In this document: positions 26,654 through 35,736 of the stretch, piece by piece
How positions within the stretch are numbered: position 1 is the first letter of the stretch
Layout of the letters: every line of letters begins with the position of its first letter
From: an uncultured Oscillospiraceae bacterium
GTDB taxonomy: Bacteria > Bacillota > Clostridia > Oscillospirales > Acutalibacteraceae
Direction: 5' to 3'
NCBI GenBank assembly: GCA_900541565.1
Contig: UQKB01000005.1
Coordinates: 1 to 64,000 of the forward strand
Length of the DNA: 64,000 nucleotides
Notes under the pieces: model-generated
What the model saw: the letters and a program-made list of their open reading frames with translations, nothing else
Told to the model about the DNA's origin: nothing
Database searches by the model: none
Translations under genes and position numbers: made by a program

Positions 26654-28039
26654 TTATATATATTCCAGGCGGATCTCTACAATCCGCAGCCGCTCTTTTT
26701 TGATAATCCGCACGTTTTCTTTGCTAATGGCATATTCGCTGCCCAACAGGCTGTTGGTATGGTCAATATATGTGAAAAACTGGTAAGGTGCTTGATAAAA
26801 CAGGCCTTCCACAGCTTCATTATACTCCATGGAATTACTCACCTGTATATACAGCTCCTGCTTTTTCTCCAAAGCGGCTTGCAGCATTTTATTTTCAACG
26901 GCTGCGCTTGCCTTTTCATCAAAACCATACAGAATTACGGCCTCATGGATATAAAAATTTGCCGCGGTTTCCGTGCAAGAGGGAAGGGTAATATTAAACA
27001 GCTGGGCTTCTTTTCCCGCACTGCCGCATATATCGTCCGGATCAAGCGCAAAAAAGTCAGAGGCTACCTGATGGTCGTACTGGATGATTGTATCCGTTAT
27101 GTTAAAATAATCGTAAAAAATATAATCGGTGCTGTCGTTCCACGTAGCGTCCAAATGGTACCAGCAGCCATCAATTTTTACAAGGTTCCACTGATGCCAT
27201 TGCTCCTTTGCCGTTCCATTGACCGGAATGCTTTCAATCCCTACAAAGCGCAGCAGGTACTGCATGGCCTTTGTATAGCCTTCACACACGGCGCTGCCTT
27301 CTATTAAAGCGCCGTAGATCGTAAAGGGCTTCCAGTTTTGCTGTATGCTTTTGGTATCTGTAGCGTAAGTACAGCGCGCAAGCAGGCTGTCGTGGATAAA
27401 CCGTTCCCGCCCGTATTCGTCAAGCCCCTTGGGGACCGAAGCAATCATACTGTCGGCCACGGCGTTCATTTCATCCGTATAAGCATCTATTGTTTCCGGG
27501 CTGATGATCGAATACATCTGGATTACCATATCTGTGCCGTCAAAGGTATAGCCGAATAAATTGTCAAGCCAGAAAACTTCCGGATGATCGTTGGAAAAAG
27601 CCTCGATGACCAGACGGATTTCTTCTTCCTCCAGATACATACCGGGCAGATATATTTTTTCGATCAGATAGTTCCCATCTTCACTGGGCTGCTGTGCCAC
27701 GGTATAAACGTCGCTTGTAAGCCGCTTGTAAAAATACTGCTGCGGCTGCGTTTGCAGGGCGTCGAACCCGTGCGTTAAAGAGATGGGGGTGTAATATCCC
27801 TGCTGTGGGGTGTTATCGCCGTTTATGGTGTTATAGTCGTAATCCCCGCTTTGTGTATGGGGGTCTATTTCAATGCCGGAGGCTGCAGGCTTATCGGCCG
27901 GTGGAATATTGCCGGCTGCAGAGCTTGCTGCGTCCGGTTCTTCTTTTACATTTCCCTCCAGGCCGCTGCAGGCGACGCACAGGCAAAGCAGGGTGCAGCA
28001 GCAAAGTGTGCATAAAAGCCGTTTTAGGGCAGCCGGCAT
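26654..28039 (-). CDS. Lipoprotein with a transglutaminase-like domain
   Basis: 461 residues from the ATG at 28039 (ggggg site). The signal peptide ends in the lipobox LCVAC at about residue 24, so it is predicted to be lipid-anchored outside the membrane. After a Pro/Ala-rich linker, the core catalytic triad is visible: Cys in AVCEGYTKA, His in QWHQWNLV and Asp in YHLDATWND, in the right order for a TGc (protease/transglutaminase) domain at about residues 235-310. The C-terminal third is unassigned. It may act on cell-surface proteins. Monocistronic. Confidence 0.85.
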   Translation of the reverse strand: MPAALKRLLCTLCCCTLLCLCVACSGLEGNVKEEPDAASSAAGNIPPADKPAASGIEIDPHTQSGDYDYNTINGDNTPQQGYYTPISLTHGFDALQTQPQQYFYKRLTSDVYTVAQQPSEDGNYLIEKIYLPGMYLEEEEIRLVIEAFSNDHPEVFWLDNLFGYTFDGTDMVIQMYSIISPETIDAYTDEMNAVADSMIASVPKGLDEYGRERFIHDSLLARCTYATDTKSIQQNWKPFTIYGALIEGSAVCEGYTKAMQYLLRFVGIESIPVNGTAKEQWHQWNLVKIDGCWYHLDATWNDSTDYIFYDYFNITDTIIQYDHQVASDFFALDPDDICGSAGKEAQLFNITLPSCTETAANFYIHEAVILYGFDEKASAAVENKMLQAALEKKQELYIQVSNSMEYNEAVEGLFYQAPYQFFTYIDHTNSLLGSEYAISKENVRIIKKERLRIVEIRLEYI

Positions 28040-28087
28040 AAAAACGCCCCCTTTCAAGGTCTATAAAAAGATATGTTTTATGGAAAA

Positions 28088-28116
28088 AGTATAGCACAAG
28101 CAAAGAAAAACCGCAA
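28088..28116 (-). promoter_or_regulatory. Promoter for the transglutaminase-like lipoprotein
   Basis: On the minus strand, TTGCGG (28111-28116), 17 bp, TATACT (28088-28093). Confidence 0.6.
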
Positions 28117-28234
28117 ACGATCCAATATATTTATGCATGATCGCAAGCGTTTATGGAAATATTTTAAAATACGGATAAAATTACAGCGGTTTCTTCCGCT
28201 TTTTTATGGCATTTGTTTTTTTCATACGGATCCC

Positions 28235-28263
28235 TTGACGAAATGATATAAAGATTGTAGAAT
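28235..28263 (+). promoter_or_regulatory. Promoter for the ectB-like gene
   Basis: TTGACG (28235-28240), 17 bp, TAGAAT (28258-28263). Confidence 0.6.
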
Positions 28264-28367
28264 TAGGAATGTTTAAAAAGGCGCAGTTGCATAAAATAGC
28301 AGGCTGCAGTGAAAAACAAAAGCAGTGCAAAATCTCTTTTCTGCTGGCATGCAAAAATAAGGAGAGA

Positions 28368-29636
28368 ATGGTTTTGAAAACAGAGGCATTTGAACTATAT
28401 GAATCGCAGGTTCGTTCCTATTGCAGGCGCTTTCCCACAGTTTTTACAACGGCCAAGGGCGCGACGTTCTATGACGAACAGGGCGAAAGCTACACGGATT
28501 TTTTCTGTGGGGCCGGTGCTGTAAATTACGGACATAACAACGATTATATGAAAGAAAAGCTGATCCGTTATCTGCAGTCAGACGGCGTGCTGCATGCGCT
28601 TGATATGTATACGGTACCCAAAAGGGAATTTATTGAATATTTTGAAGAAAACGTCTTAAAACCTCGTGGCTTTGATTATAAAATTCAATTTCCGGGTCCT
28701 ACCGGGGCCAATGCGGTTGAAGCTGCGATCAAGCTTGCGCGGAAGGTGAAAAAGCGCAGCAACATTTTTGCGCTGATGGGCGCGTTTCACGGGATGACGC
28801 TCGGCGCGCTTTCCTTAACGACAGACAAGGCCTCCCGCAGAGGTGCGGGGGTACAGCTGACGGATGTTACACATATTCCGGCGCCGTATATGTTCCCGCA
28901 GCTGGATACGGTGGAGTATATGGAAAAGCTGTTGACAGACGACCATTCCGGCGTGGAAAAGCCGGCGGCGCTTGTTATTGAAACCATCCAGGCCGAGGGT
29001 GGAATCCGCGTATTTGACAACAGCTTTTTACAGCGTGTCCGCGCGTTTTGCGACCAGTATGATATTTTACTGATTGTGGACGACATTCAGGTGGGCTGCT
29101 GCCGCAGCGGAAGCTTCTTTTCCTTTGAGCGTGCGGGCATTGTACCGGATATGGTTACGCTTTCCAAATCCATTGGCGGCTATGGCCTGCCGCTTGCGCT
29201 TACGCTGTTTAAGCCGCAGCTGGACATTTGGGCACCCGGCGAGCACAACGGTACGTTTAGGGGGAACCAGCTTGCGTTTGTCGCAGCTAAGGCGGGGCTT
29301 GAATATATGCTTGCGCATCATGTTGAGGAACAGGCCCGGAAAAAAGGTGAGATCGTCAAGCGCTTTATCGAGCAGGAGATTTTGCCGCTTGACAACAGGC
29401 TGGAGCTTCGCGGGCTGGGCCTGATCTGGGGGATTGAGTTTGAAAAAATCCCGGTAAATGGCTTTAGCGACAAGGTGATTGACACATGCTTTAAAAAGCA
29501 TTTGATTATTGAAGGCGCAGGCAGAAAAAATTCTGTTGTAAAGCTGATGCCGCCGCTTGTTATAGAAGAGGAGCAGCTGGTACACGGGCTGCACATTTTA
29601 AAAGAAGCAATTGCGGAAAATCTTGCAATGCTGTAA
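28368..29636 (+). CDS. Class-III aminotransferase, EctB-like (diaminobutyrate-2-oxoglutarate transaminase)
   Basis: 422 residues from the ATG at 28368 (aaggagaga). It resembles EctB throughout: GPTGANAVEAAIKLAR near 108, MGAFHGMTLGALSLT near 137, DDIQVG near 236 and the PLP lysine in LSKSIGGYG near 265. Such enzymes make L-2,4-diaminobutyrate from aspartate semialdehyde. No ectA or ectC is nearby, so ectoine synthesis is not indicated. The product may feed another pathway, or the enzyme may use a related substrate such as ornithine or GABA. A terminator follows. Confidence 0.83.
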   Translation: MVLKTEAFELYESQVRSYCRRFPTVFTTAKGATFYDEQGESYTDFFCGAGAVNYGHNNDYMKEKLIRYLQSDGVLHALDMYTVPKREFIEYFEENVLKPRGFDYKIQFPGPTGANAVEAAIKLARKVKKRSNIFALMGAFHGMTLGALSLTTDKASRRGAGVQLTDVTHIPAPYMFPQLDTVEYMEKLLTDDHSGVEKPAALVIETIQAEGGIRVFDNSFLQRVRAFCDQYDILLIVDDIQVGCCRSGSFFSFERAGIVPDMVTLSKSIGGYGLPLALTLFKPQLDIWAPGEHNGTFRGNQLAFVAAKAGLEYMLAHHVEEQARKKGEIVKRFIEQEILPLDNRLELRGLGLIWGIEFEKIPVNGFSDKVIDTCFKKHLIIEGAGRKNSVVKLMPPLVIEEEQLVHGLHILKEAIAENLAML

Positions 29637-29670
29637 AAATGTAAGGACCGGCAGAATAAACAGGATAACA

Positions 29671-29705
29671 GGTACGCCGTTAAAAAAGCGGCGTACCGTT
29701 TTTTA
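29671..29705 (+). terminator. Terminator after the ectB-like gene
   Basis: A 9-bp stem (ggtacgccg 29671-29679 / cggcgtacc 29689-29697) is followed by a run of six T. Confidence 0.85.
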
Positions 29706-29737
29706 TAGGCCAGATAAATGGACAGGGGGATAAAACC

Positions 29738-30754
29738 ATGAGCCTGAAGTATATTGCCAGGATTGCAGGCGGCGCAAGCTTTGGAAAAATGAAAAAGGTG
29801 ATCGACAGCATCCATAAAAAAACAGGAAAAAGCAAAGCAGAACTGTTTTTTGATATGGTGAACTGTTCGTTGCGCTATGGCGCCGGATATTACGATTACC
29901 AGATTTTTGAATTTTACAATATGAACGCCCGTCAGCGCCGTACCTATATGACGCGGGTGAAAAATAAAAGGCTGATCATGCGCGCCAACGATCAGTCATA
30001 CAGCTATATTTTTGACCAGAAAAACGTTTTTGACAAACGCTTCAAACCGTTTCTGGGCAGGGAAGTGCTCGACCTAAAGGAAATCGATTTTTCTGCGTTT
30101 GAGGCTTTTGTGCAGGGAAAAGAAGCTTTTTTTGCAAAGCCTTATGTTGGCGAAAGCGGAAAAGGGATTGAAAAAATTCAAACGGCAAATTTTGCAGATG
30201 CAAAAGCGCTTTACACATATGTAAAGGATCCCCGGAAAAATTTTGGACTGATTGAAGAGGTTATTGTACAGCACAAGGCGGCCGCGGCAATTTATCCGTG
30301 CTCTTTAAATTGCCTGCGGATTGTAACGCTGGTGGAAAAAGGCGTTCCCCATATTCTGTACGCTGTTTTTAAAATGGGAAACAATGGGAATTTTGTAGAT
30401 AATCTGGAAAACGGCGGGATTGCATGCAGCTTTGACCTGGAAACAGGAAAAATCAACGGGCCGGGGCATACGTCTGCTTTGATCAATTATGACAAACATC
30501 CATACACAGGTGTTTCGTTTGTCGGGTATGCTTTACCTTATATGGAACAGATTAAAGCGCTTGTCAAAAAAGCTGCTCTGGTCGTGCCGCAAATACGGTA
30601 TGTAGGTTGGGATGTTTGCATCACCGAGAACGGCCCGGCTATTGTAGAAGGGAACGATTATCCCGCATACGATTTTCCACAGCTTCCCGATCCGGGTAAA
30701 CCCAGAACCGGTCTGCTTGCAAAGGTACAGGCAGTTTTACCCGATTTCAAATAA
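29738..30754 (+). CDS. Sugar-transfer-associated ATP-grasp family protein
   Basis: 338 residues. The ATP-grasp pattern is visible: FFAKPYVGESGKGI near 130-143 (Lys and Gly-rich loop), then EEVIVQH near 172, and the metal-binding WDVCITENGPAIVEGND near 290-306. This subgroup often lies near polysaccharide or sugar-transfer genes and is thought to ligate carboxyl and amino groups. Its N terminus is basic and helical. A possible link to the EctB-like product is context only. It ends in a terminator shared with the opposing gene. Confidence 0.75.
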   Translation: MSLKYIARIAGGASFGKMKKVIDSIHKKTGKSKAELFFDMVNCSLRYGAGYYDYQIFEFYNMNARQRRTYMTRVKNKRLIMRANDQSYSYIFDQKNVFDKRFKPFLGREVLDLKEIDFSAFEAFVQGKEAFFAKPYVGESGKGIEKIQTANFADAKALYTYVKDPRKNFGLIEEVIVQHKAAAAIYPCSLNCLRIVTLVEKGVPHILYAVFKMGNNGNFVDNLENGGIACSFDLETGKINGPGHTSALINYDKHPYTGVSFVGYALPYMEQIKALVKKAALVVPQIRYVGWDVCITENGPAIVEGNDYPAYDFPQLPDPGKPRTGLLAKVQAVLPDFK

Positions 30755-30802
30755 AAAGCAGGCGCGTCAGGACACTACAAAATGCCCGTGCGCCTGCTTT
30801 TC
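30753..30802. terminator. Terminator between converging genes
   Basis: A 12-bp stem (aaaagcaggcgc 30754-30765 / gcgcctgctttt 30790-30801) with a T-rich tail on the plus strand and an A-rich start. Confidence 0.8.
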
Positions 30803-30819
30803 TTTTTAAAATTCTGTTT

Positions 30820-31467
30820 TCACATTTTCTTTTTTCTTTTCCAAAGCGTGTGGTTTAAAAATTGCAGCTTTGCAAGACTGCGTTCATGGTGAAGATAAAC
30901 GCCTGTATGCTTGATCGTGACCAGTGCGCTGATCAGAAATACACCGCAGGATACGGCGGTATTTTTGTCAGCAAAAACACTTAAAAGGAACAAGATTGCA
31001 AAGCTGGCCACAACGCGCAGGCTATGTGGATTTAGCCTGAAAAGCGTAGAAAGCGCAATAAATGGAATCACCAGCCACCAGACCGTTGCATATGCCGGTA
31101 AAAGCGCAGCCAGACAGCCAAATGAAACGTTGATCGCTTTCCCTCCGTGAAAATGTAAAAACGGGCTCAACATGTGGCCGGCTGTAGGAGCAGCCAGAAC
31201 AAAAGAAAACAGAAGGCTTCTGTCCTCCAGAAAATGCAAGGCCCACATGATAGGCAAATACCCTTTGAAAAAATCGCACAGCAGGCATACTATTCCCATG
31301 GGAACGCCAATATATTTAAATACATTGGCGCATCCGGGATTCCTGTCGTCGCTTAACAGCAAAATATTTTTATGTAGCAACAGCTTCGGTAAAAAATAAG
31401 AATAGACGATGCTGCCGGAAAAAAAACCGGCACAGATAAAAAACAGATAAAACGGTAGTCTTTCCAT
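30820..31467 (-). CDS. PlsY-like acyltransferase family membrane protein with altered motifs
   Basis: 215 residues with several membrane segments. The layout matches glycerol-3-phosphate acyltransferase PlsY, but the signatures are changed. The GSGNxGATN motif reads DDRNPGCAN (about 41-49), and the FKGGKG motif reads FHGGKAI (about 106-112), preceded by GHMLSPF. PlsY uses acyl phosphate to make lysophosphatidate. With these changes, activity on another acceptor, or lost activity, is possible. It follows a diacylglycerol-type glycosyltransferase gene by 51 bases. Confidence 0.75.
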   Translation of the reverse strand: MERLPFYLFFICAGFFSGSIVYSYFLPKLLLHKNILLLSDDRNPGCANVFKYIGVPMGIVCLLCDFFKGYLPIMWALHFLEDRSLLFSFVLAAPTAGHMLSPFLHFHGGKAINVSFGCLAALLPAYATVWWLVIPFIALSTLFRLNPHSLRVVASFAILFLLSVFADKNTAVSCGVFLISALVTIKHTGVYLHHERSLAKLQFLNHTLWKRKKKM

Positions 31468-31518
31468 ATCTTATAAATCCCCTCACAGTACGCGTGTAAA
31501 ACCCCTGTCTTTTTTATT

Positions 31519-32637
31519 CTATCCGCAAATTTTCAGTAAAAGTTTATAGATCAAATCCGCCGCATCTTTACAAATATACCGGTTTTGCATTTCCAGCATT
31601 TTTTCTTTTTTCTGTGGATCATGTAACAGTATAAAAGCATCACAAGCCGCTTTTTGCGGATCACCCGGCGAGTAAACGGAAAGATAGCGCTGTGCAAAAA
31701 ACTGCGCGTTTTTCGTTTCACACCCCGGAATCGGGGCGGTATGGATAATGGGGATGTTTTTAACGGCCGCTTCAGTAGAAGTAAGCCCGCCCGGTTTTGT
31801 AAATAGCAGATCGCATGCATCCATATACAGGCTTACCTGGTTTGTATATCCTCTTACTATTACATTTTTATAAGAGCCAAATTGTGTACGCAGTCTGTTT
31901 TCCAGCTTTTTATTATTGCCACATAAGGCTACCAGGTTTGTATTTTCCCCAAATTTTTGACATAAAGCCTGTACCAGCGCTTCCGGCTTTCCAAAACCCA
32001 TGCTGCCAGACATCAGTAAAAGCGTTGTTTTTCCCTCATCAAGGGACAATTCCCTGCGCGCACAGTGTTTTTCCGTATGCGTTTTATAAGCGTCGCTTAC
32101 GGGAATTCCATAGGGCAGCAGCTTTTTGGGAGGGATGCCTTTTTCAGTAAATTCCTCTATAAGCTCGCTGTGTGGAATAATGTAATAATCTGGCTGCGTT
32201 TCCTCCCAAAACGGTATACAGGTGTAGTCAGTAGCAACAGAAAGAAATTTAAAAGTTTTTCCCCGTTGCTTTCGTATACTGGTCAGCGTTTCAGCTGGAA
32301 AAAGGTGGGAGGTTATCACCGCGTGGAAATTGTTCCGCAAAATGTATGTGTAAATGCTTTTGGCATTGAGTTTATTGACCGCATAGACGGGCGATTTTAT
32401 CTTCAGACGGCTGACGGCGCTTCCGGCTTTGTACAGCAGCTTAAACGTGGAAGGAGTCTTTGTCGTAATATTTGTATACAGGCGGTTTACATGTAAGGAC
32501 GCGTTTTGGCTGCCGATTGAAAGTGTGTCTGCAAATTCTGCTTCTATGCCGTTTTGTAAAAGTTTTTCAAAAATTGCCCTGCCGGCGCTGTTATGGCCTT
32601 CGCCTGTGTTGCAGGACAATATCAGAACCTTCAACAA
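31519..32637 (-). CDS. MGDG-synthase/UgtP-like lipid glycosyltransferase
   Basis: 372 residues, GT28-type. The N-terminal MGDG-synthase domain begins ILSCNTGEGHNSA. The C-terminal nucleotide-sugar domain holds LLMSGSMGFG near 207, VALCGNN near 239 and the family motif FTKPGGLTSTEAA near 280. Relatives transfer glucose or galactose to diacylglycerol, making membrane glycolipids and lipoteichoic-acid anchors. The plsY-like gene downstream suggests a lipid-assembly unit. MurG-like function is less likely given the N terminus. Confidence 0.87.
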   Translation of the reverse strand: MLKVLILSCNTGEGHNSAGRAIFEKLLQNGIEAEFADTLSIGSQNASLHVNRLYTNITTKTPSTFKLLYKAGSAVSRLKIKSPVYAVNKLNAKSIYTYILRNNFHAVITSHLFPAETLTSIRKQRGKTFKFLSVATDYTCIPFWEETQPDYYIIPHSELIEEFTEKGIPPKKLLPYGIPVSDAYKTHTEKHCARRELSLDEGKTTLLLMSGSMGFGKPEALVQALCQKFGENTNLVALCGNNKKLENRLRTQFGSYKNVIVRGYTNQVSLYMDACDLLFTKPGGLTSTEAAVKNIPIIHTAPIPGCETKNAQFFAQRYLSVYSPGDPQKAACDAFILLHDPQKKEKMLEMQNRYICKDAADLIYKLLLKICG

Positions 32638-32727
32638 ATCACTCCCTTAAAATATAGTACGAACTAATTCCATTTTATCATAATGCAAAGAGATTGTATA
32701 CATAAAATTCCCGTTCCCAAAATAATC

Positions 32728-32756
32728 TTGACAAAAAAATGAGGATTTACTAAAAT
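32728..32756 (+). promoter_or_regulatory. Promoter of metY-cysK
   Basis: TTGACA (32728-32733), 17 bp, TAAAAT (32751-32756). The leader of about 160 bases is AT-rich at first. I see neither an S-box nor a T-box in it. Confidence 0.75.
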
Positions 32757-32924
32757 AGAAAAAATTTTTCAAATACTCTAACAATTTAGTTAAAAAATTG
32801 TATGTAGTTTGTCAGCGCGCTGTCTGCTTCTTCTGAAAAAGTTTGCGCTCTGCCGCTGCTTTTGCATAAACCAAAAAACATATAGAAGAATAAAAGCAAG
32901 ATTATTATAAGGTGGTATCAAGCG

Positions 32925-34220
32925 ATGGACGATTTAACACAAAGACGGCTTCATTTTGAAACAAAGCAGTTGCATGCCGGGCAGGAAGCACCCGACCCTG
33001 CAACAGGCGCTCGTGCAGTGCCTATTTATCAAACGGCGGCCTACGTGTTTGAAAGTACAGAAGATGCGCAGGCCAGGTTCAGCCTTTCAGCTTCCGGCAA
33101 TATTTACGGCAGGCTGACCAATCCCACACAGACCGTTTTAGAGAACAGAATGGCTGCGCTGGAAGGCGGGGTAGCCGCACTGGCGGTGGCAAGCGGTGCT
33201 GCGGCGGTATCGTACACACTGCAAGCCCTGGCGCACGCCGGCGACCATATTGTAGCGGCCAACAATCTTTATGGCGGAACTTATAACCTGCTTGCGCATA
33301 CGCTGGCACAATATGGAATATCCACAACCTTTGTCCGGCATTCCGACGCTGGAGCGTTTGAGCGCGCAATCCGCGAAAATACCAAAGCAGTTTTTATAGA
33401 AACCATGGGAAACCCAAACTCCATGCTTACCGATATAGAAAAGGTCGCACAGGCAGCGCACCGGCACGGAGTGCCGCTTGTCGTAGACAATACGTTTGCG
33501 ACGCCTTATCTGGTGCGGCCGTTGGAATACGGCGCAGATCTGGTTGTGCATTCCGCAACCAAATTTATTGGCGGTCACGGTACGGCGCTGGGCGGTATGA
33601 TTGTGGACGGCGGAAACTTTGACTGGCAGGCAAGCGGACGGTTTTCCCATATTTCTGGGCCGAATCCCAGCTATCACGGCCTGTGCTTTACAGAGGCTGC
33701 CGGAAGGGCTGCATTCGTTACCCTGGTTCGCGCGGTCCTCCTGCGCGATATGGGCGCGGCAATTTCCCCATTCCATGCGTTTTTGCTGTTGCAGGGGCTT
33801 GAAACGCTTTCGCTGCGTGTGCAGCGCCATGTGGAAAATACAAAAAAGGTGTTGGAATATTTGGCGGTACATCCACAGGTGGAAAGAGTCAACCACCCTT
33901 TCCTTGACCCGGAGCAAAAGCCACTGTGCCGAAAGTATATTCCAAACGGAGGCGGCACAATATTTACGTTTGAAATCAAAGGCGGCGAGGAAAAAGCCAG
34001 AAAATTTATAGATAGCCTTCGGCTTTTTTCCCTGTTGGCCAATGTGGCGGATGCAAAATCTCTTGTCATACATCCGGCGACGACCACGCACGCGCAGCTG
34101 GATAAAAAGACGCGGGAGGAACAGAACATCCGAGATAATACCGTGCGTGTTTCAATTGGTATAGAGCATATAGACGATATTCTTTTTGATTTGGAACAGG
34201 CGTTTAAAGCCATTGCATAA
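32925..34220 (+). CDS. metY: O-acetylhomoserine sulfhydrylase
   Basis: 431 residues, PLP-dependent, Cys/Met-metabolism family. N-terminal ETKQLHAGQ, NIYGRLTNPT near 64, VDNTFATPYL near 187, and the PLP lysine in VHSATKFIGGHG near 208. The C-terminal ATTTHAQL (Thr/His region) is typical of the OAH/OAS sulfhydrylase branch. It joins sulfide to O-acetylhomoserine to give homocysteine. Together with the following cysK, 12 bases away, it forms a sulfide-assimilation operon. Confidence 0.93.
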   Translation: MDDLTQRRLHFETKQLHAGQEAPDPATGARAVPIYQTAAYVFESTEDAQARFSLSASGNIYGRLTNPTQTVLENRMAALEGGVAALAVASGAAAVSYTLQALAHAGDHIVAANNLYGGTYNLLAHTLAQYGISTTFVRHSDAGAFERAIRENTKAVFIETMGNPNSMLTDIEKVAQAAHRHGVPLVVDNTFATPYLVRPLEYGADLVVHSATKFIGGHGTALGGMIVDGGNFDWQASGRFSHISGPNPSYHGLCFTEAAGRAAFVTLVRAVLLRDMGAAISPFHAFLLLQGLETLSLRVQRHVENTKKVLEYLAVHPQVERVNHPFLDPEQKPLCRKYIPNGGGTIFTFEIKGGEEKARKFIDSLRLFSLLANVADAKSLVIHPATTTHAQLDKKTREEQNIRDNTVRVSIGIEHIDDILFDLEQAFKAIA

Positions 34221-34232
34221 GGAGGGAAGAAA

Positions 34233-35183
34233 ATGGCAAAGATATGCACAAGTTTAGCGCAGTTGATCGGTAACACACCGGTTTTGGAGCTTACGAATTT
34301 TCAACAGCAGGAAAACATTTCGGCGCATATTTTGGCAAAGCTGGAATATTTTAACCCTGCCGGCAGTGTAAAGGACAGGATTGCAAAGGCCATGATAGAA
34401 GACGCCGAAGAAAAAGGCCTGCTTTCAAAAGGTGCGACCATTATTGAACCGACCAGCGGCAATACAGGGATCGGCCTTGCCTGCGTTGCGGCAGCAAAGG
34501 GGTATAAGGTGCTGCTTACAATGCCGGAAACTATGAGTATAGAACGCCGTAACCTTTTAAAGGCTTATGGCGCGCAGCTTATATTAACAGAAGGCGCAAA
34601 AGGGATGCGCGGCGCAATAGAAAAAGCAAAAGCGCTGAACAGGGAAATAGAAGGCTCTGTAATTTTAGGCCAATTTGAAAATCCGGCCAACCCCGCAGTA
34701 CACAGAAGGACAACGGGGCCTGAAATATGGAACGATACAGACGGCTGTGTGGATATCTTTGTAGCCGGCGTCGGCACAGGCGGTACGCTTAGCGGGGCCG
34801 GGGGCTTTTTAAAAGAAAAAAAGCCGTCCGTACAGGTTGTTGCGGTAGAGCCTGAAGGCTCCCCGGTTTTGTCGGGCGGGAGTGCAGGCCCCCACAAAAT
34901 ACAGGGGATCGGCGCCGGGTTTGTGCCGGATACGTTGGATACCACCGTTTATGACGAGGTATTTCCTGTAAAGGATGAGGATGCGCTGGAAACAGGCCGG
35001 CGTATTGCAAAGGCGGAAGGGCTTCTTATTGGGATTTCTTCCGGTGCTGCGGTTTATGCAGCGCAGCAGATTGCAAAGCGGCCGGAAAATGCTGGAAAGC
35101 ACATTGTGGTTATTTTGCCGGACACAGGCGAGCGCTATCTGTCAACGGCGCTTTTCAATGATGAACCCCCCTTTAAAGCGTAA
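34233..35183 (+). CDS. cysK: Cysteine synthase
   Basis: 316 residues. The PLP-binding lysine is in [12 protein letters not shown] (about 38-49), the substrate loop in [12 protein letters not shown] near 70, and the phosphate-cradle [11 protein letters not shown] near 178. It makes cysteine from O-acetylserine and sulfide. The site ggagggaag precedes the ATG, and the gene is followed by a very strong terminator. Confidence 0.96.
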   Translation: MAKICTSLAQLIGNTPVLELTNFQQQENISAHILAKLEYFNPAGSVKDRIAKAMIEDAEEKGLLSKGATIIEPTSGNTGIGLACVAAAKGYKVLLTMPETMSIERRNLLKAYGAQLILTEGAKGMRGAIEKAKALNREIEGSVILGQFENPANPAVHRRTTGPEIWNDTDGCVDIFVAGVGTGGTLSGAGGFLKEKKPSVQVVAVEPEGSPVLSGGSAGPHKIQGIGAGFVPDTLDTTVYDEVFPVKDEDALETGRRIAKAEGLLIGISSGAAVYAAQQIAKRPENAGKHIVVILPDTGERYLSTALFNDEPPFKA

Positions 35184-35221
35184 ACACAATACCGCTGCTG
35201 CTAAAATACCGTGTAAAGAAA

Positions 35222-35263
35222 AAACGGGCCTGCCGTCTATGCTGATAGGCGGCAGGCCCGTTT
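35222..35263. terminator. Terminator of metY-cysK
   Basis: A 19-bp perfect stem (35222-35240 / 35245-35263) has a 4-base loop and flanking A and T runs. It probably also serves the leftward copZ-like gene. Confidence 0.92.
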
Positions 35264-35302
35264 AATTTTCAGTAAAGCCATGCTTTAAAATGGTTTTTCA
35301 TT

Positions 35303-35515
35303 TTATATACAGCTTTCTACAACCGTATAGCCTGCGTTTGTGATGGCATTGACAATCTGCGCGTCGTCGATATACGCCTTGGATGTGACGGTCGCCGTTT
35401 TTGCACCAAGATCGACATGCGCAGTAACACCGTCGATTGCATTGATAGCCTGCTCTACTTTTGTACTGCAATGGCCGCAGGTCATCCCGTTGATCACATA
35501 TGTTTTTACCGCCAT
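35303..35515 (-). CDS. CopZ-like heavy-metal-associated (HMA) protein
   Basis: 70 residues, one HMA domain. The metal site GMTCGHC is at residues 10-16, followed by the expected beta-alpha-beta-beta-alpha-beta pattern. Such small proteins carry Cu(I) (sometimes Zn) to P-type ATPases or repressors. No copper ATPase or CsoR/CopY repressor is adjacent. A ggaggaag site precedes the ATG and a minus-strand TATAAT lies at 35547-35552. Confidence 0.92.
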   Translation of the reverse strand: MAVKTYVINGMTCGHCSTKVEQAINAIDGVTAHVDLGAKTATVTSKAYIDDAQIVNAITNAGYTVVESCI

Positions 35516-35703
35516 TATGCTTCCTCCATTTCTTGTTTATAATTGCATTATACCATTTGTGGTTGTCGAAGCGGTGCGTTTTCCGCTTATGGACACGCTA
35601 TATTTTAGGCGCGGTGGGTTTGCCGAATACTGTTTGTGTGCCTGCAAAGCGTACAAACCCTTGCTCGTTTTAAAATGATGATAAATTTTTTTAAAGAATA
35701 AGC

Positions 35704-35728
35704 CCTCCGCCCTTTAAACGGGCGGAGG
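35704..35728. terminator. Terminator downstream of spo0A
   Basis: A 9-bp GC-rich stem, cctccgccc/gggcggagg, with a TTTAAAC loop lies 9 bases past the spo0A stop. T-rich sequence follows on both sides. Confidence 0.75.
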
Positions 35729-35736
35729 ACCGTTTT

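Larger units (their letters stand above)
28040..28367. other. 328-base divergent region between the TGase lipoprotein and the ectB-like gene
   Basis: It contains a leftward promoter (28088-28116) and a rightward promoter (28235-28263), with an AT-rich spacer and about 105 bases of ectB-like leader. No gene or riboswitch is recognised. Confidence 0.6.

Noticed and set aside
33138..34091. Long open frame antisense to metY (317 codons)
   Set aside because: It lies wholly inside a clear metY gene, has no ribosome-binding site and resembles no family. Similar long antisense frames lie opposite the hydrogenase genes (43363-44442, 46267-47217) and are by-products of codon bias.
35573..35580. TTGTCGAA, a perfect Spo0A box, beside the copZ promoter (another at 1833-1840, minus strand)
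   Set aside because: An 8-mer is expected about twice by chance in 64 kb on both strands, and I found two. Neither has further support.
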